In this document: positions 37,585 to 47,900 of the stretch, one piece after another
Layout: each line of letters opens with the position of its first letter
Numbering within the stretch: position 1 is the stretch's first letter
Source of the DNA: Chrysopilus asiliformis
Lineage: Eukaryota > Arthropoda > Insecta > Diptera > Rhagionidae
Reading direction: 5' to 3'
NCBI GenBank assembly: GCA_964034945.1
Contig: OZ035963.1
Span: 64,918,682-64,982,681, forward strand
DNA: 64,000 nt
The notes under the pieces: generated by a model
The model's database searches: none
Seen by the model: only the letters and a program-made list of their open reading frames with translations
What the model was told of the DNA's origin: nothing
Position numbers and translations under genes: made by a program

Positions 37585-37975
37585 CCAGGGGCCAATCGTC
37601 AAATACTCTTTATGATGACAGACAAAATGTTTACTCCATTTGTTAGGAGAGGGGGAAAGGAGTTGTCCGATTGGATTTTGGTGTATGGAACTGTTATGTA
37701 AAATCACATTCTAAACAGCTGTTACCTTTATCAATTTTTCAATACGACTCACCGTTTACGAAAAAATTGCAAAAAACTGTTTCATTTGCATGGGAGAGGG
37801 GGAGGATTGGTGCGATTGGATTTTGATTCATGGATGAGTTATATAAAATCCTATGTTAAACACATTTAACCTTTATAAATTTTTCAATGTGACTCACCTT
37901 TCTCGAGAAAATTGCAAAAAAATGTTTCGATTGTACATGTAGGGGGCAAGGAATGCCCATTTTTGCTTATTTCTA
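37585..37975 (-). mobile_element. Family C relative with internal tandem duplication (minus orientation)
   Basis: Two successive ~180-bp units share the phrases GGAGAGGGGGA, CGATTGGATTTTG, ATGTAAAATC or ATATAAAATCC, TTTTTCAATRYGACTCACC and AAATTGCAAAAA. They are the inverse of the tandem units at 22625-22960. The element ends about 110 bp past the stop codon of the MADF-BESS gene, outside the coding sequence. Confidence 0.6.
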
Positions 37976-38028
37976 TTGACAATTCGATTCAATTCAAAAT
38001 AACATCCTGTAATCGTTATGATAATTAA

Positions 38029-38034
38029 TTTATT
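38029..38034 (-). terminator. Polyadenylation signal of the MADF-BESS gene
   Basis: AATAAA on the minus strand (TTTATT on plus), 48 bp beyond the TGA stop at 38082-38084. It is the nearest canonical signal. Confidence 0.6.
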
Positions 38035-38081
38035 AACTTGTCTACATTTCCTAATGTTTATAAACAAAAAAAATGTTTGAA

Positions 38082-40131
38082 TCACGCTGAATCTCCGTGG
38101 GAGACATCCTCGGTAATTTTCTCCACAATAGAATTTAAAGCCGTGAGATTACTATCCGTAGTTTCATTAGGAGTCTCAACTTGAGGTACTGGAATTGGAT
38201 ATCTCGATATAATTTCTTGCATCTCTAGCTCCGAAACGGTGGTAAATATCCTCGTCTTGGCAATGTGTTGATTTATAGGTGAAAATGTTTTAACAATTGC
38301 GGCCATCGAAACGAAAAACTGATCGATTTCGTCGCTCTCTCTTAACACGACATCCTTGACGTCCTGAATAAAGTTCAAAAACGTCTTTGAAACGGACTCT
38401 CGATCATTCCTGGATTTACGTTTTCTCGCTCGAGGCTTGGTTTTCACTCCAGTTGAGACACTCTGCGTTTCGTCGCAGATCATTGTGATTTCTGGGATCG
38501 GAGGAGGAGGCGAGTCTTCATCATCGGGGGCCTCTAATTTTGGTTGGCTAGTTTCAGCATTTAAGTTCGGGTCACCAGGATATGGAGAGTAATTTGTTGG
38601 CAAGCATTCCTTTTTTATTTCGCCACCATCGTTTATTTTCGGATAGTCAACGGAAAAATCTCCATCGGTTGATGTGAATGGGGCAATGAATTGTAATTTG
38701 TCTTCGTATTTCCATTTTTTAAATTCTGTCTGGGGATATTGGTTCCTCAACTCCTTTTTTCTCCTTAGCGATCGGCGGTATGAGTCACGTAGGCACGACC
38801 ATGCTCTTTTGCATAAATTCTCTGAAATATGAAAAATATGTGGATATAAATTTGAGAAACTTTTTCTTTTAAATACATATTACTTAAAATTAGCTGTAGC
38901 GCCTGCCCTACAAACAAGGAGTAACAAAAATTGATGGTGGGGATACGGAAGACGGGGGTTTCGGTAGTGTCAACAAATCTCGAAAAATGCGACACGGAGA
39001 GAGAGGCCCGAAAAGCCTAAAATTATTGTGACGCCTTAAAGACTGAACATAGATTTGGTAACGTAACTATGGGAGAAGAAAAAGGGGAAAAGGGGAAACG
39101 GGGAAAAGTTTCAATCAAGGTGCGACCAATACCTACGACTCGATACCAAAAATCCCCTTTCCAAGAAAATTCCACAAAATCCGAAAATTTTCAGGGCTGC
39201 AAGCGAAAAGAAAATTGCGATGAAGATAAAAGTTCTGCACGAATTGCACCGCAGGCGAAAATCGTGGCGGGTCAAGATTAAAAATACCATGAAATTGATA
39301 ACCTCAAAGTTGCAAGAGAAGAGCAATTCCATGTTTTGTCGTTTCTGATATCTTGGTTAGAGACAGTGAACTTTGAAAATTGCTCTAATAACTGCCCCAG
39401 AGCTCGACCTGAAATCTGACGCTTGAAACCGGTCCTAATTCTGAATATAGCGATTTTCAGGGAAATTTGGGCGGAGCCTTATTCTTTAAAGAGCACTTTT
39501 TAGCCTTCTCTTAACCATTGGAACTCTTATAAAAAAATGAAGAATCTGAAGTGTAAAGAAACAGACACGTCTAGAAAAAGATGCGCCGCAGGTGAAATTT
39601 TTTAAATGAACGACGGGCTTTCTTCTATGTAAATCTACATTCGATTTCTTGCAAAAAATTCTATGGGAAAGTGACAAACTCTTTTTCCATTTTGATTAAA
39701 AACCTTCTCAAAAGAGGAAAATTTGACGATCTGGCATCACCGCCAACGATCCTTAAAAGTTATTTTCAGGCCTTTTCTTAAATTTTTACCTGCTCGAAAT
39801 TTACAATCAAACCGGTAATACGGTGTTTTGAGGATTATAAAGATTCTGTGACCTATTTTGTTATGAAACTTGATGGGAATCAAAAAATCCCATCAAATTT
39901 TATAACAAATCGGAGAAATTTATTACTCTTCTTATTTGCTAATCTACAATTTTGGACTTAACAATAATATTTATTTTGTTAAAATCTCTCACCCGAGCAT
40001 CCCAATTGCATAGCAATATTCTGCCAAACGACATTTTTAACGCGATTAAAGTTATATTTTTCATTGGTGATGTCATACAGTACCGGATTGATTCGGACTA
40101 AATCAATTAATTTCTCATTATCAATTCTCAT
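38082..40131 (-). CDS. MADF-BESS domain protein (putative transcription regulator)
   Basis: Two exons: 40131-39993 and 38821-38082, joined across a 1171-bp intron (donor GGTGAGA, acceptor TTTCAG, phase 1). The 292-residue product begins MRIDNEKLIDLVRINPVLYD. Residues ~4-95 form a MADF domain: the exon 1 helices are followed after the splice by the hallmark CKRAWSCLRDSYRRSLRRKK and then TEFKKWKYEDKLQFIAPF. A basic stretch KTKPRARKRKSRND at ~173-186 is a likely nuclear localisation signal. A BESS motif spans ~208-250 (ESDEIDQFFVSMAAIVKTF). MADF domains resemble Myb/SANT modules and bind DNA; BESS motifs mediate protein contacts, as in Adf-1 and Stonewall relatives. The start has a good context (AAAAATGA). 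The middle is acidic and proline-rich. The individual family member and target genes cannot be told. Confidence 0.9.
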
Positions 40132-40560
40132 TTTTAGAACGACCAGCAAAACACCACCGACACTCGACAAGGCACAACGCAGACTAAGGCGGGAACAGAA
40201 ATAATGCCAGCCGACCAAACGGCAGATGCGAACACAAATCAGCAGACAAATGCAAACAGACAGCTGTCGCCAGCTAGCGGAGGCGAGTGCGAGCGAGATA
40301 TTGGATGTGTATGCTGGTGAATCGACCGCCGACAGACACAGACACAGAGAAACAGACACAGACAACCAGCGTCAGACTTGCGCTGATAAAATGCATAAAC
40401 GCCATCGTGTCGGGCCATTTCCGTGCCGTTGTTGTTCTGTTCTGGTCTTGGCAAGAGTTTATTTTTCAATTTTTCCACTGCTTGCTAGCGAATGGCCTGG
40501 GCTTGAGGGATGAAGTGGTAGCGATTGGATTCTTGGAATAAAAGAATTATTGCTGGCGTT
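40132..40560 (-). promoter_or_regulatory. 5' UTR and probable promoter of the MADF-BESS gene
   Basis: The 300 bp upstream of the ATG at 40131 is clearly more GC-rich than its surroundings and carries no repeats of the main families apart from a short CAGACACAGACA stretch. I see no TATA box. A TATA-less, CpG-containing promoter near 40180-40400 is inferred from composition only. Open frames through this block on both strands have no domains. Confidence 0.3.
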
Positions 40561-40743
40561 TCAGTTTCGAGTACAGTAGGATTTTTTGTTAAGTTTCAGA
40601 TGAATTTGTTTTGATTCTTTTTAGGAGGGATTCCAAGTGTAATTATTTTTTGACCTGTTAAATGTACACTAGGGTAGCGCACACAAGTAAACGGAGAGAT
40701 TTTTGTAACCATCATGAAGGCAATAAAAAAATTCCAAGTCTAA

Positions 40744-40908
40744 GAGCCTGTTCACATTGGTTGAAATAGTCCGCCTAATTTTGACAAAAACTGGCAACAT
40801 GAAGGCAAGGTGAGGAAGTGGGACTCTGCCCCACTTCCTCATCTTGCCTTAATGTTGCCAGTTTCTGTCAGAATTAGGCGGACTGTTTCAACCAATGTGA
40901 ACAGGCTC
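40744..40908. mobile_element. Foldback MITE, Harbinger-like, TAA target duplication
   Basis: A 165-bp almost perfect palindrome: arms of about 78 bp starting GAGCCTGTTCACATTGGT and ending in the inverse, around a short centre near 40821-40830. TAA flanks it at 40741-40743 and 40909-40911. The ends resemble those of the element at 10550-10678 (GCCTGTTTCACC), so the two may share a transposase source. It is non-coding. Confidence 0.85.
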
Positions 40909-40984
40909 TAACAGAGCAAGCAGAATCTTTTTCCTCAACTTTTTCATCTCTTTTGAGGGGTTTTGGAGTCGCGGAATCCGATTT

Positions 40985-41545
40985 TGACAATAACAAATTT
41001 GTACGGATAACGGAAGGTCCTGTAAGGATAACGGAAGTTCCGGTAAGGATAACGGAAGGTCCGGTAAGGATAATGGAAGGACCGGTAAGGATAACGGAAG
41101 GTCCGGTAAGGATAACGGAAGGTCCGGTAAGGATAACGGAAGGTCCTGTAAGGATAACGGAAGGTCCGATAAGGATAACGGAAGGACCGGTAAGGATAAC
41201 GGAAGATCCGGTAAGGATAACGGAAGGTCCGGTAAGGATAACGGAAGGACCGGTAAGGATAACGGAAGGACCGGTAAGGATAACGGAAGATCCGGTAAGG
41301 ATAACGGAAGGTCCGGTAAGGATAACGGAAGGACCGGTAAGGATAACGGAAGGTCCGGTAAGGATAACGGAAGGTCCGGTAAGGATAACGGAAGGTCCTG
41401 TAAGGATAACGGAAGGTCCGGTAAGGATAACGGAAGGTCCGGTAAGGATAACGTGATTATCCTTTTCCTCAAATTTTCCGGAAAAAATCTCACTAGGGGG
41501 TTTTTGGGATTACTGAATCCAATTAAGGAGTTAGAAACTCCGTAA
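40985..41545 (+). mobile_element. Family B copy with a minisatellite-expanded core
   Basis: The family B core is expanded from a few units to about twenty-one (see 41005-41455). It is followed by the usual ACGTGATTATCCTTTTCCTC, AAATTTTCCGGAAAAAATCT, and GGGGTTTTTGGGATTACTGA. A second end-like piece (ATATTCGAAGACTAAGAGGT, GGCGTGATGGAAGACAGGCG, then TTTTTAGTCATACTAATCGA) lies at 41835-41935 and matches the right end of the copy at 56390-57015. Confidence 0.65.
41005..41455 (+). repeat. 21-bp minisatellite
   Basis: About twenty-one copies of a 21-bp unit, GGATAACGGAAGG followed by TCCGGTAA, with variants ACCGG, TCCTG and ATCCG at the centre. The unit is the ordinary building block of family B, so the array arose by local expansion within a transposon copy. 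Because 21 is divisible by three and the unit has no stop, both strands stay open (a 167-codon plus frame repeating VRITEGP, a 201-codon minus frame repeating LSLPDLP). There is no sign that either is translated. Confidence 0.9.
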
Positions 41546-41559
41546 AAATATCTCAGTTG

Positions 41560-43160
41560 ATGCCTCAGTTGATGCCTGGATATATGAGGCGTTAAAAGCT
41601 AGAGTGGGCCAACCCACATAATCGAGTTTTTGAAGCTTTTTTCACTTTTGTACTATTATTTACTGTAAATTTTTGGAAAATAAATTTGTGTGGTCTTTAT
41701 TACTCAATGTTGAAATGTTCTTTTGTGCATCCAAACATTTTTATCTAGAAACTCACACGCAATAGTGATTCAAACACAAAAAAATTCACGATTTGGACAT
41801 GTGGGCTGGTCCACTCAAGCTTTTAACGCCTCATATATTCGAAGACTAAGAGGTATAAACAGGCGTGATGGAAGACAGGCGTGATGGAAGACAGGCGTAA
41901 TTTTAGATTTTTAGTCATACTAATCGAATAAAAATAAAAAAAAGCTTTTATTTAAATAAATGCACTAAAAAGGAAAATTATTTTTTAACATAAAAGACGT
42001 ATCAACAATTAAAATTTTCTGAAAATGAGGAAAAATCGTAAGAAAAACCTCTTTAAAAATTTAATAAGACTTAATTTTGTTTGCAACAATTTAAGATTAT
42101 TTGAAAGATTAATTACGGTAATTTAACTGAAGAATTTTCCATAAAACGTTTGAGTAGTTCTGTGAGGAATGTTAGATAAATCAAATAGAATGGATTTTCC
42201 TCTTAATTTTCTTGTTGTCTTAAGTTTATCTACAAAACGAGGAAAACTAGTTCAAAATTTGTTTATAATATAACCGACCGAGTAAATTACGTAGTTTTAT
42301 TATCGTCCTACGGCCATGATTGCCTCCATTCCGGGCGAGATCTTTTGCTATTAGCAACATTTCGTCCCCGAAATCGAAAAATAGAGCAGTAAAGATAAGA
42401 GGACGTCGTCGTGGTCGTAGTTGAATTCAGTTCAGTTAAGTGGAGTGTCCAGAATTACTTTTCTCGGAATGATATTTTCGGCTGGTATTGGCTCTTCCGC
42501 CTTTTCCTGTTTTCATTAAAAGGATCAAAATGTCCCCATTCGGTCGGCCATTATTCCCATTAAAGGATAGGGCAAACGAATTGAAGGTTCTTGTGGATGG
42601 AATATGGCCGTCAGATCCTAGCCATGAAAGGACACTTCCAGGATCCAAAATAGAGCAATAAATGCTGTTATGTAGTTTGGTGATGGCATCATACAGTGGC
42701 ATCAGCTTTTATTGAGTCTAATGGAAAAGTAAATATCAGGATGGCTGGTGAAGTGGTGTGGGGAGATCTGGGGTGATAGGGATTTTAGGATTTAGTCAGG
42801 ATTCAAGGATTAGAGATGTGTGTAAGGAAGAATGTCAGTTCTCTAGCTTATTTTTAGTTGTGGTCCAGCATAACGACGAGCCATTTCTCATATGCGGCGA
42901 CTTTCTCGAAAACTGTTTACTTTTAAAGCATTCTTGAAAAAGTAGGAAAAATAATATCGATACGAAAAGTGCCCCAATAACTAGAAAAAATCCTGAAAAA
43001 CGTTTCAGATTAATAAGAAACAATGGCGGATATTCATAGTAATTGCATTAAACTGGAGTTTAGCTAAACCGTGCATTCGAAGTTTGGTTTTTACTCTATG
43101 TTAGTCTTTCGCGGTAAAACTACCGAACCGATCGGCCCAAAATTTGGCACACATGCCAAA
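41560..43160. other. Gene-free stretch
   Basis: It includes a family B end-like piece at 41835-41935 and a family D copy at 41940-42000. The segment 42300-42720 is unique and of higher complexity. Its minus-strand 88-codon frame (42436-42702) has plausible codon use but no domain and no upstream or downstream exon that I can link. Confidence 0.4.
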
Positions 43161-43164
43161 TGTT

Positions 43165-43375
43165 GTCTGGAATGTTTGGAGTGTTTGAAATGGTTGGAAT
43201 TTTAGAATGTTTGGAATGATTAGAATTTTAGAATGTTTGAATGTTTAGAATTTTGGAATGTTTGGAATTTTAGAATGTTTGGAATATTTGGAATTTTAGA
43301 ACGTTTAGAATTTTGGAATGTTTGGAATTTTGAAATTCTAGAATGTTTGGAAAATTTGAGATTTTTGAATGTTTG
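43165..43375 (+). repeat. Tandem repeat of GGAATGTTTGGAATTTTAGA units
   Basis: Imperfect units of 8 to 20 bp built from GAATGTTT, GGAATTTT and AGAATGTT repeat for about 200 bp. The stop-free frames on both strands across it are artefacts. Confidence 0.8.
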
Positions 43376-43525
43376 GCATGCCCAAGGGGTTGCTACTTTT
43401 AATAATGGGATGATGCGAATTCTGATTAAAAAACTTCTTTTGTTTTTTCTTCTTTTCTGTTTTTTTTCGATAAATTTTCCTTTTCTCCGTATAAACTCTG
43501 CTGAATCCTCACTCAAAATAATATT

Positions 43526-44107
43526 TATACCCGTATGGTGAAACCAAAGGGTATATTAACTTTGCCTTACCGTGTGTAACGCCAAGATCCCGTCATCACA
43601 CACAAAAATGAATTACACCAGTGTGTTTAGAATGATAAAAATAATTAATTTCTGCATGTCCGTCCGTCTGTCTGTCCGTCTGTCCGTCTGTCTGTCCGTC
43701 TGTCCGTCTGTCTGTCTGTGGCGCGGATTTCGGGCGCACGGATTGAGCTAGAGACTTGAAATTTTGCGCAGATCCGTTTTTCGTAAAATGCGAGGCTAAG
43801 TTCGTTAATGGGCAAAAATGGACCATTAGGGGGGGTACCCCCCATACGAACGAAAACGGTTTTTGTGAATATCTCAAAAACGGTGCATCTTATCAAAAAA
43901 GTCCAAGAACAAAAGTTATTTAGGATATGATTCTACATAAAACTCCCATACATCAAAATCCGATTGGAATAAATTTTAAAAATTCTTATTTAAAAGTTTG
44001 ACTTCCAAGTGAAATTTTGGTACAGCTGTTCGAATTTTGATACGAATATCACCATACGGGTCTTCAATGATTGCCAGATTGGCAATTATAGCTTTTGTTA
44101 TGTTTTT
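43526..44107 (+). mobile_element. Family C element, copy 1
   Basis: It starts with a small stem: TATACCC, spacer, GGGTATA at 43526-43555. Next come the segments GTAACGCCAAGATCCCGTCA, a GTCCGTCTGTCTGTCC tract, GAGCTAGAGACTTGAAAT, AATGGACCATTAGGGGGG and CATCAAAATCCGATTGGA. The sequence ACCCGTATGGTGA near the left end recurs in inverse (TCACCATACGGGT) at 44049-44061, 46 bp before the right limit ATAGCTTTTGTTATG. Copy 2 at 59635-60338 is in the opposite orientation. No transposase is present. The superfamily is unknown. Confidence 0.75.
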
Positions 44108-44109
44108 TG

Positions 44110-44770
44110 TTGTGATTGTTTTTATTCGCAAAATAAATTCTTGGAAGTTACAGCCTGACGGCATCAAAACACAGACAAAAGAAGTGTCCTTTTTGGAAAA
44201 TGAATCTCCAATAATATCATGCGCTCGAGCGTTGTGTGTCCTTGAGAGGTAATTTCATTTTGAATTTAATGCTATTAAGTTATGCCCTACCGTGATTTTC
44301 ATATGCAAAAAAAACACGAAAAAAATTCGAGAAAAATATTCAATATAATTTTCCAGGAATTCTTTGAAAGATGCTAAATAAGAAAATATGAAATTCTCTC
44401 CTTGGAAAATTCTAAACACAAATAGCCGGATTTTTTTTTCTCGGGGCTGGTAACAATGGGTTAACGAGGCATGTGCCATCTGAGCTACCCTTCTGCCTTC
44501 AGCACGTAGCCTAATCAAATTTTTGTTTGTCAGGATCTGAACAGGGGTGGTGGATTTATATTCCCCTTCCAACAGCAATGGTTCTACGGCTTGTGTCACA
44601 ATCTGCAATGATTTTCTACCAATTACCAATTTCTATGCCGTCTTGAGTTCAGCAAGGGTGCAATGTCCTTAAATCCTTCCGAAATCGACACTGAAAAAAT
44701 CTGTGATTTTTTTTCCAAAAATTTAAACAAAAACTTGATATAAAGGTTGGGAAAATCGAATTGACTTGAA
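44110..44770. other. Gene-free stretch
   Basis: No gene is supported. A 124-codon minus-strand frame (44255-44629) contains GGTAGCTCAGATGG, which resembles a tRNA A box, but no matching B box or cloverleaf follows. It may be a remnant of a tRNA-derived repeat. Confidence 0.35.
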
Positions 44771-44774
44771 ATTT

Positions 44775-44960
44775 CACTACTTCGTCCTTGTGAGGATAAC
44801 GGAAGGTCCTGTAAGGATAAGGTGATCATTTTTTCCTCAAATTTTTCGGAAAAATCTCATCTGGGGGTTTTGAGGTGTCTGAGTTTGATTCTGGAGTCAA
44901 AAAGTCCGTAAGGATGACGAAAAATCCTGTAAGGATAACGTGATTGTCCTTTTCCTCAAA
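44775..44960 (+). mobile_element. Family B fragment
   Basis: CTACTTCGTCCTTGTGAGGA, GGAAGGTCCTGTAAGGATAA and the repeated TCCTCAAA...AATCTCATCTGGGG pieces mark two successive core units of family B. Confidence 0.65.
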
Positions 44961-44964
44961 AAAT

Positions 44965-47900
44965 CACATCAGAGGATAAAAAAAATATCTGAAATAAACA
45001 GCAATTTTTTCAAAATTCATTATATCGAGCATGTACTGTATTTCAATTTTATTGGCTAAATTCATAAAAATTTCTCACAGTACATAATAAATCCTGTTGG
45101 ATCCTCCGATTCTACATTCCGCTTTTCCTGAACGGGTAGGCGATTTGAAGACGCCTGGATTTCTTCCCAAATTAGGGAAATTTAGTACGAACTCCTGTAA
45201 ACCATTACCACATCGTAATCGTAAAAAAGGAATATTTTTGGAATCAAGATAGCACCGGAAGACGACATCCACTGCCCTTCAACTCACTCGTCATCATCCA
45301 GAATTGAATTCGACAGAAGCAACTTCCCTGACTATTGACCTTGGTTCAAGGAGTTCTTTTCGGTTCCTTAGACTTTGCACACTTCACTTCCTTCTTTGGC
45401 GTGTTTTCTTTCGTTGCCTTTCAATGTCCTCGCAATTGAGTATTGACTAGAAGCGGACCGCTCCCCCCCTTCTGTTTCGCCAGTCATGGCACTAAACAAT
45501 CATCAATTCTGACAGCTAAAACTTACTTTTCTTTCGGTTGTGCCCTTAGGACATTTGTGGGTGGTTTTCTAGGTTGATTTGCTTACAGCAGAGTCCTTGG
45601 ATGTTCCATGGAGGTGGTTGGATGGTCAGAGTTTCCTGCTGACATTTGCTTTTGACCCACGTACGAACGTAACACGACAGGCACGGAAAGGACACACACG
45701 CGTGGGTACAGCCCCCTATGCTTCCGTTTGTCGCCACGTGGGACCTCATCCCAGAGGGTTGTTGGTCGTCGTAGTGCCCTGGATCCCTGAAATAATGACG
45801 GTCGGAAAAGCTAAAGGATATTCCATGCATACTCTCGAAAATCGAATTTTCATCCTTTGAGTTCGTCGCGTATGTCAAAGTGAATTACCCCGGAGACATC
45901 TTGATCGATCGATGGAGGTGTCCTGGATCGATATTGAACTTACGTACGGATGATGTACTGCTTGCTGCTGTTTGTTTGTTAAAGCAGCGGGAAGTTGATA
46001 AAGTGAAAAGTAACAAAAGTGTGAAATACGGAAAAGTTTTACTTCAAGAGGGAGATGGGGTTGAAGAATAATCGGTAACTTCGATGATTCAGCGAGGCGC
46101 AAGATATTTGCTACTTAAAAAAGGAAAACAAGCGAATCGCGGTTCTGAAACGATTTCAAAAATTGTATAATATCCATTATTACTAGACTAGGGTGACCAT
46201 ATTACTTTCTTATACGTCTGGTCGCTCTATTTAGCGGAAAAGATCAGGGATGGCAAATGAAAACAAAATCGTAACGTCATACGATTCGGATGTTAAGAAG
46301 TCGGTAAGGATAACGGAAGGTCCTGTGAGGGTATTGTGATTATCCCTGCCTCAAATTTTCCGGAAAAAAATCTCATCTGGGGCTGCCGTGCTATTTTTTT
46401 TGGCTCGGATACTCTGTCCAGTAGTATATAAGTCTTTGGTTTGGTTTTTTTTAGCCGAAGGAGTCGGAGTTGGAGTTAGGCTTTCTAGACTTTCAGGAGT
46501 CGGAGTCGAATATTCTAAAGTTTCAGGAGTCGGAGTCGAATATTCTAAAGTTTCAGGAGTCGGAGTCGGAGTAGAAGGTTGAGCTACCGACTCTACAGCT
46601 CTGCTTTATACCTACTCGTATTACATGCCTTCATCATTAGTAGCGCGAAAATGTAAATTCACCTGGAGAGGTTAAAATTCTTTTAATTAGATATTATATT
46701 TCCAAAAAAACCACAATACAAAGGCAAACATGTTTTTTTTTGTGCTCGGAAAAATCCATAAGCGCGGTATGAAACTCATAAAAAAAACTAAAAAAAAATT
46801 ATGTATTCTGCAGCATCGTCACCTATCAGCTTTCACATATCAAATTCTTACGTGTCACTCGACTTTGATTCTTATGCCCATCAAAATCTCGATCAGTCGT
46901 GAATGATCTGTCTGTGGATCGCCACATCAGATCGGCTCCGAGCACCAGGCAAGATGATTGACCTTTCTCTGTGATTCCTCGCCCAGCCAATTTTCGTCCA
47001 TACCTGCCCGTCCTCTTGCGGTTGCACCAAGAAACCAATGAATAAGACTAAAATTGAGGATCAGGGTCACTAAGAGATCGCCATTTCCTTGGCAATTAAC
47101 GCAAACCATCCATCCATTGTGCACTTTCGAATGCTTGGCAAATATGAAGAGTTCCAACCACGAGGTGTTCACTCATAATTTCTAATGATGTCCACCTGCC
47201 TTTTGAATGTTGATCCCGCTGCTTTCTGACACTTCTGGCTTCTGAAATCCACATTTTCAACGTCTTTTTGTTTGTCCTTCTTTCAGCCAGCGAAGAACAA
47301 CGTCGTCTTACATGGCCACAACTCATATTCGTTTTGAGAATGTTAATCTTCTTAAGTTTGTGGTTTTCGTATTTTTAGCGTTTCGTGTTTTTGTGTGACA
47401 TTTAGTGGCTTCGGAATTCAGTGAAGCTGAAAATGCCAATGGCCGGTCGCAAATGAAATTTGAATTTTATCGCGCGTAAAAAAACCGCGAAACGAACGTA
47501 CGTGAAAATAACAACGATTCGTGATGAGGTTATGTAAAAAATATTTAAGTAATCATCAAAGCGATTTCTTATAGCTGATGCACAATAAGGTTTTGTTTTT
47601 AAAAAAAACGAGATTCCCAAGATGTGTTTTATTGTCAATCAATTTTCATGATTTTATTGTTTTATTAACCCGTTTAGCGGCACAACTCCATCCCATCATC
47701 TTCTGTTCCCCGATTTTTGTTGGTCAAAGTTGGGTCAAAATCGGTTTCTATAATTTTAAAAATGCGACTTTGGTTTTGTTCATCAAAATTTCTTTGGCTC
47801 GGTTCAAAAAACCGGTTTGCATATCTCTTAACACGTTCGCGGCCGGTCACATTTTTTTACAGACGGAAATTTTCGTCCTCGGGATCGAAACCGTGTTAAA

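Noticed and set aside
38765..38995. 76-codon minus-strand frame next to the MADF-BESS exon
   Set aside because: It is intron sequence read in the wrong frame over the acceptor of exon 2.
40888..41493. Long open frames on both strands (201 codons minus, 167 codons plus)
   Set aside because: They are created by the 21-bp minisatellite, which lacks stops in these readings; there are no start, splice or domain features.
42436..42702. 88-codon minus-strand frame with fairly normal codon use
   Set aside because: No domain, no flanking exon and no promoter or polyadenylation context; kept only as a note.
44476..44488. tRNA A-box-like GTAGCTCAGATGG on the minus strand
   Set aside because: No B box, acceptor stem or cloverleaf can be built around it; at most a remnant of a tRNA-derived repeat.
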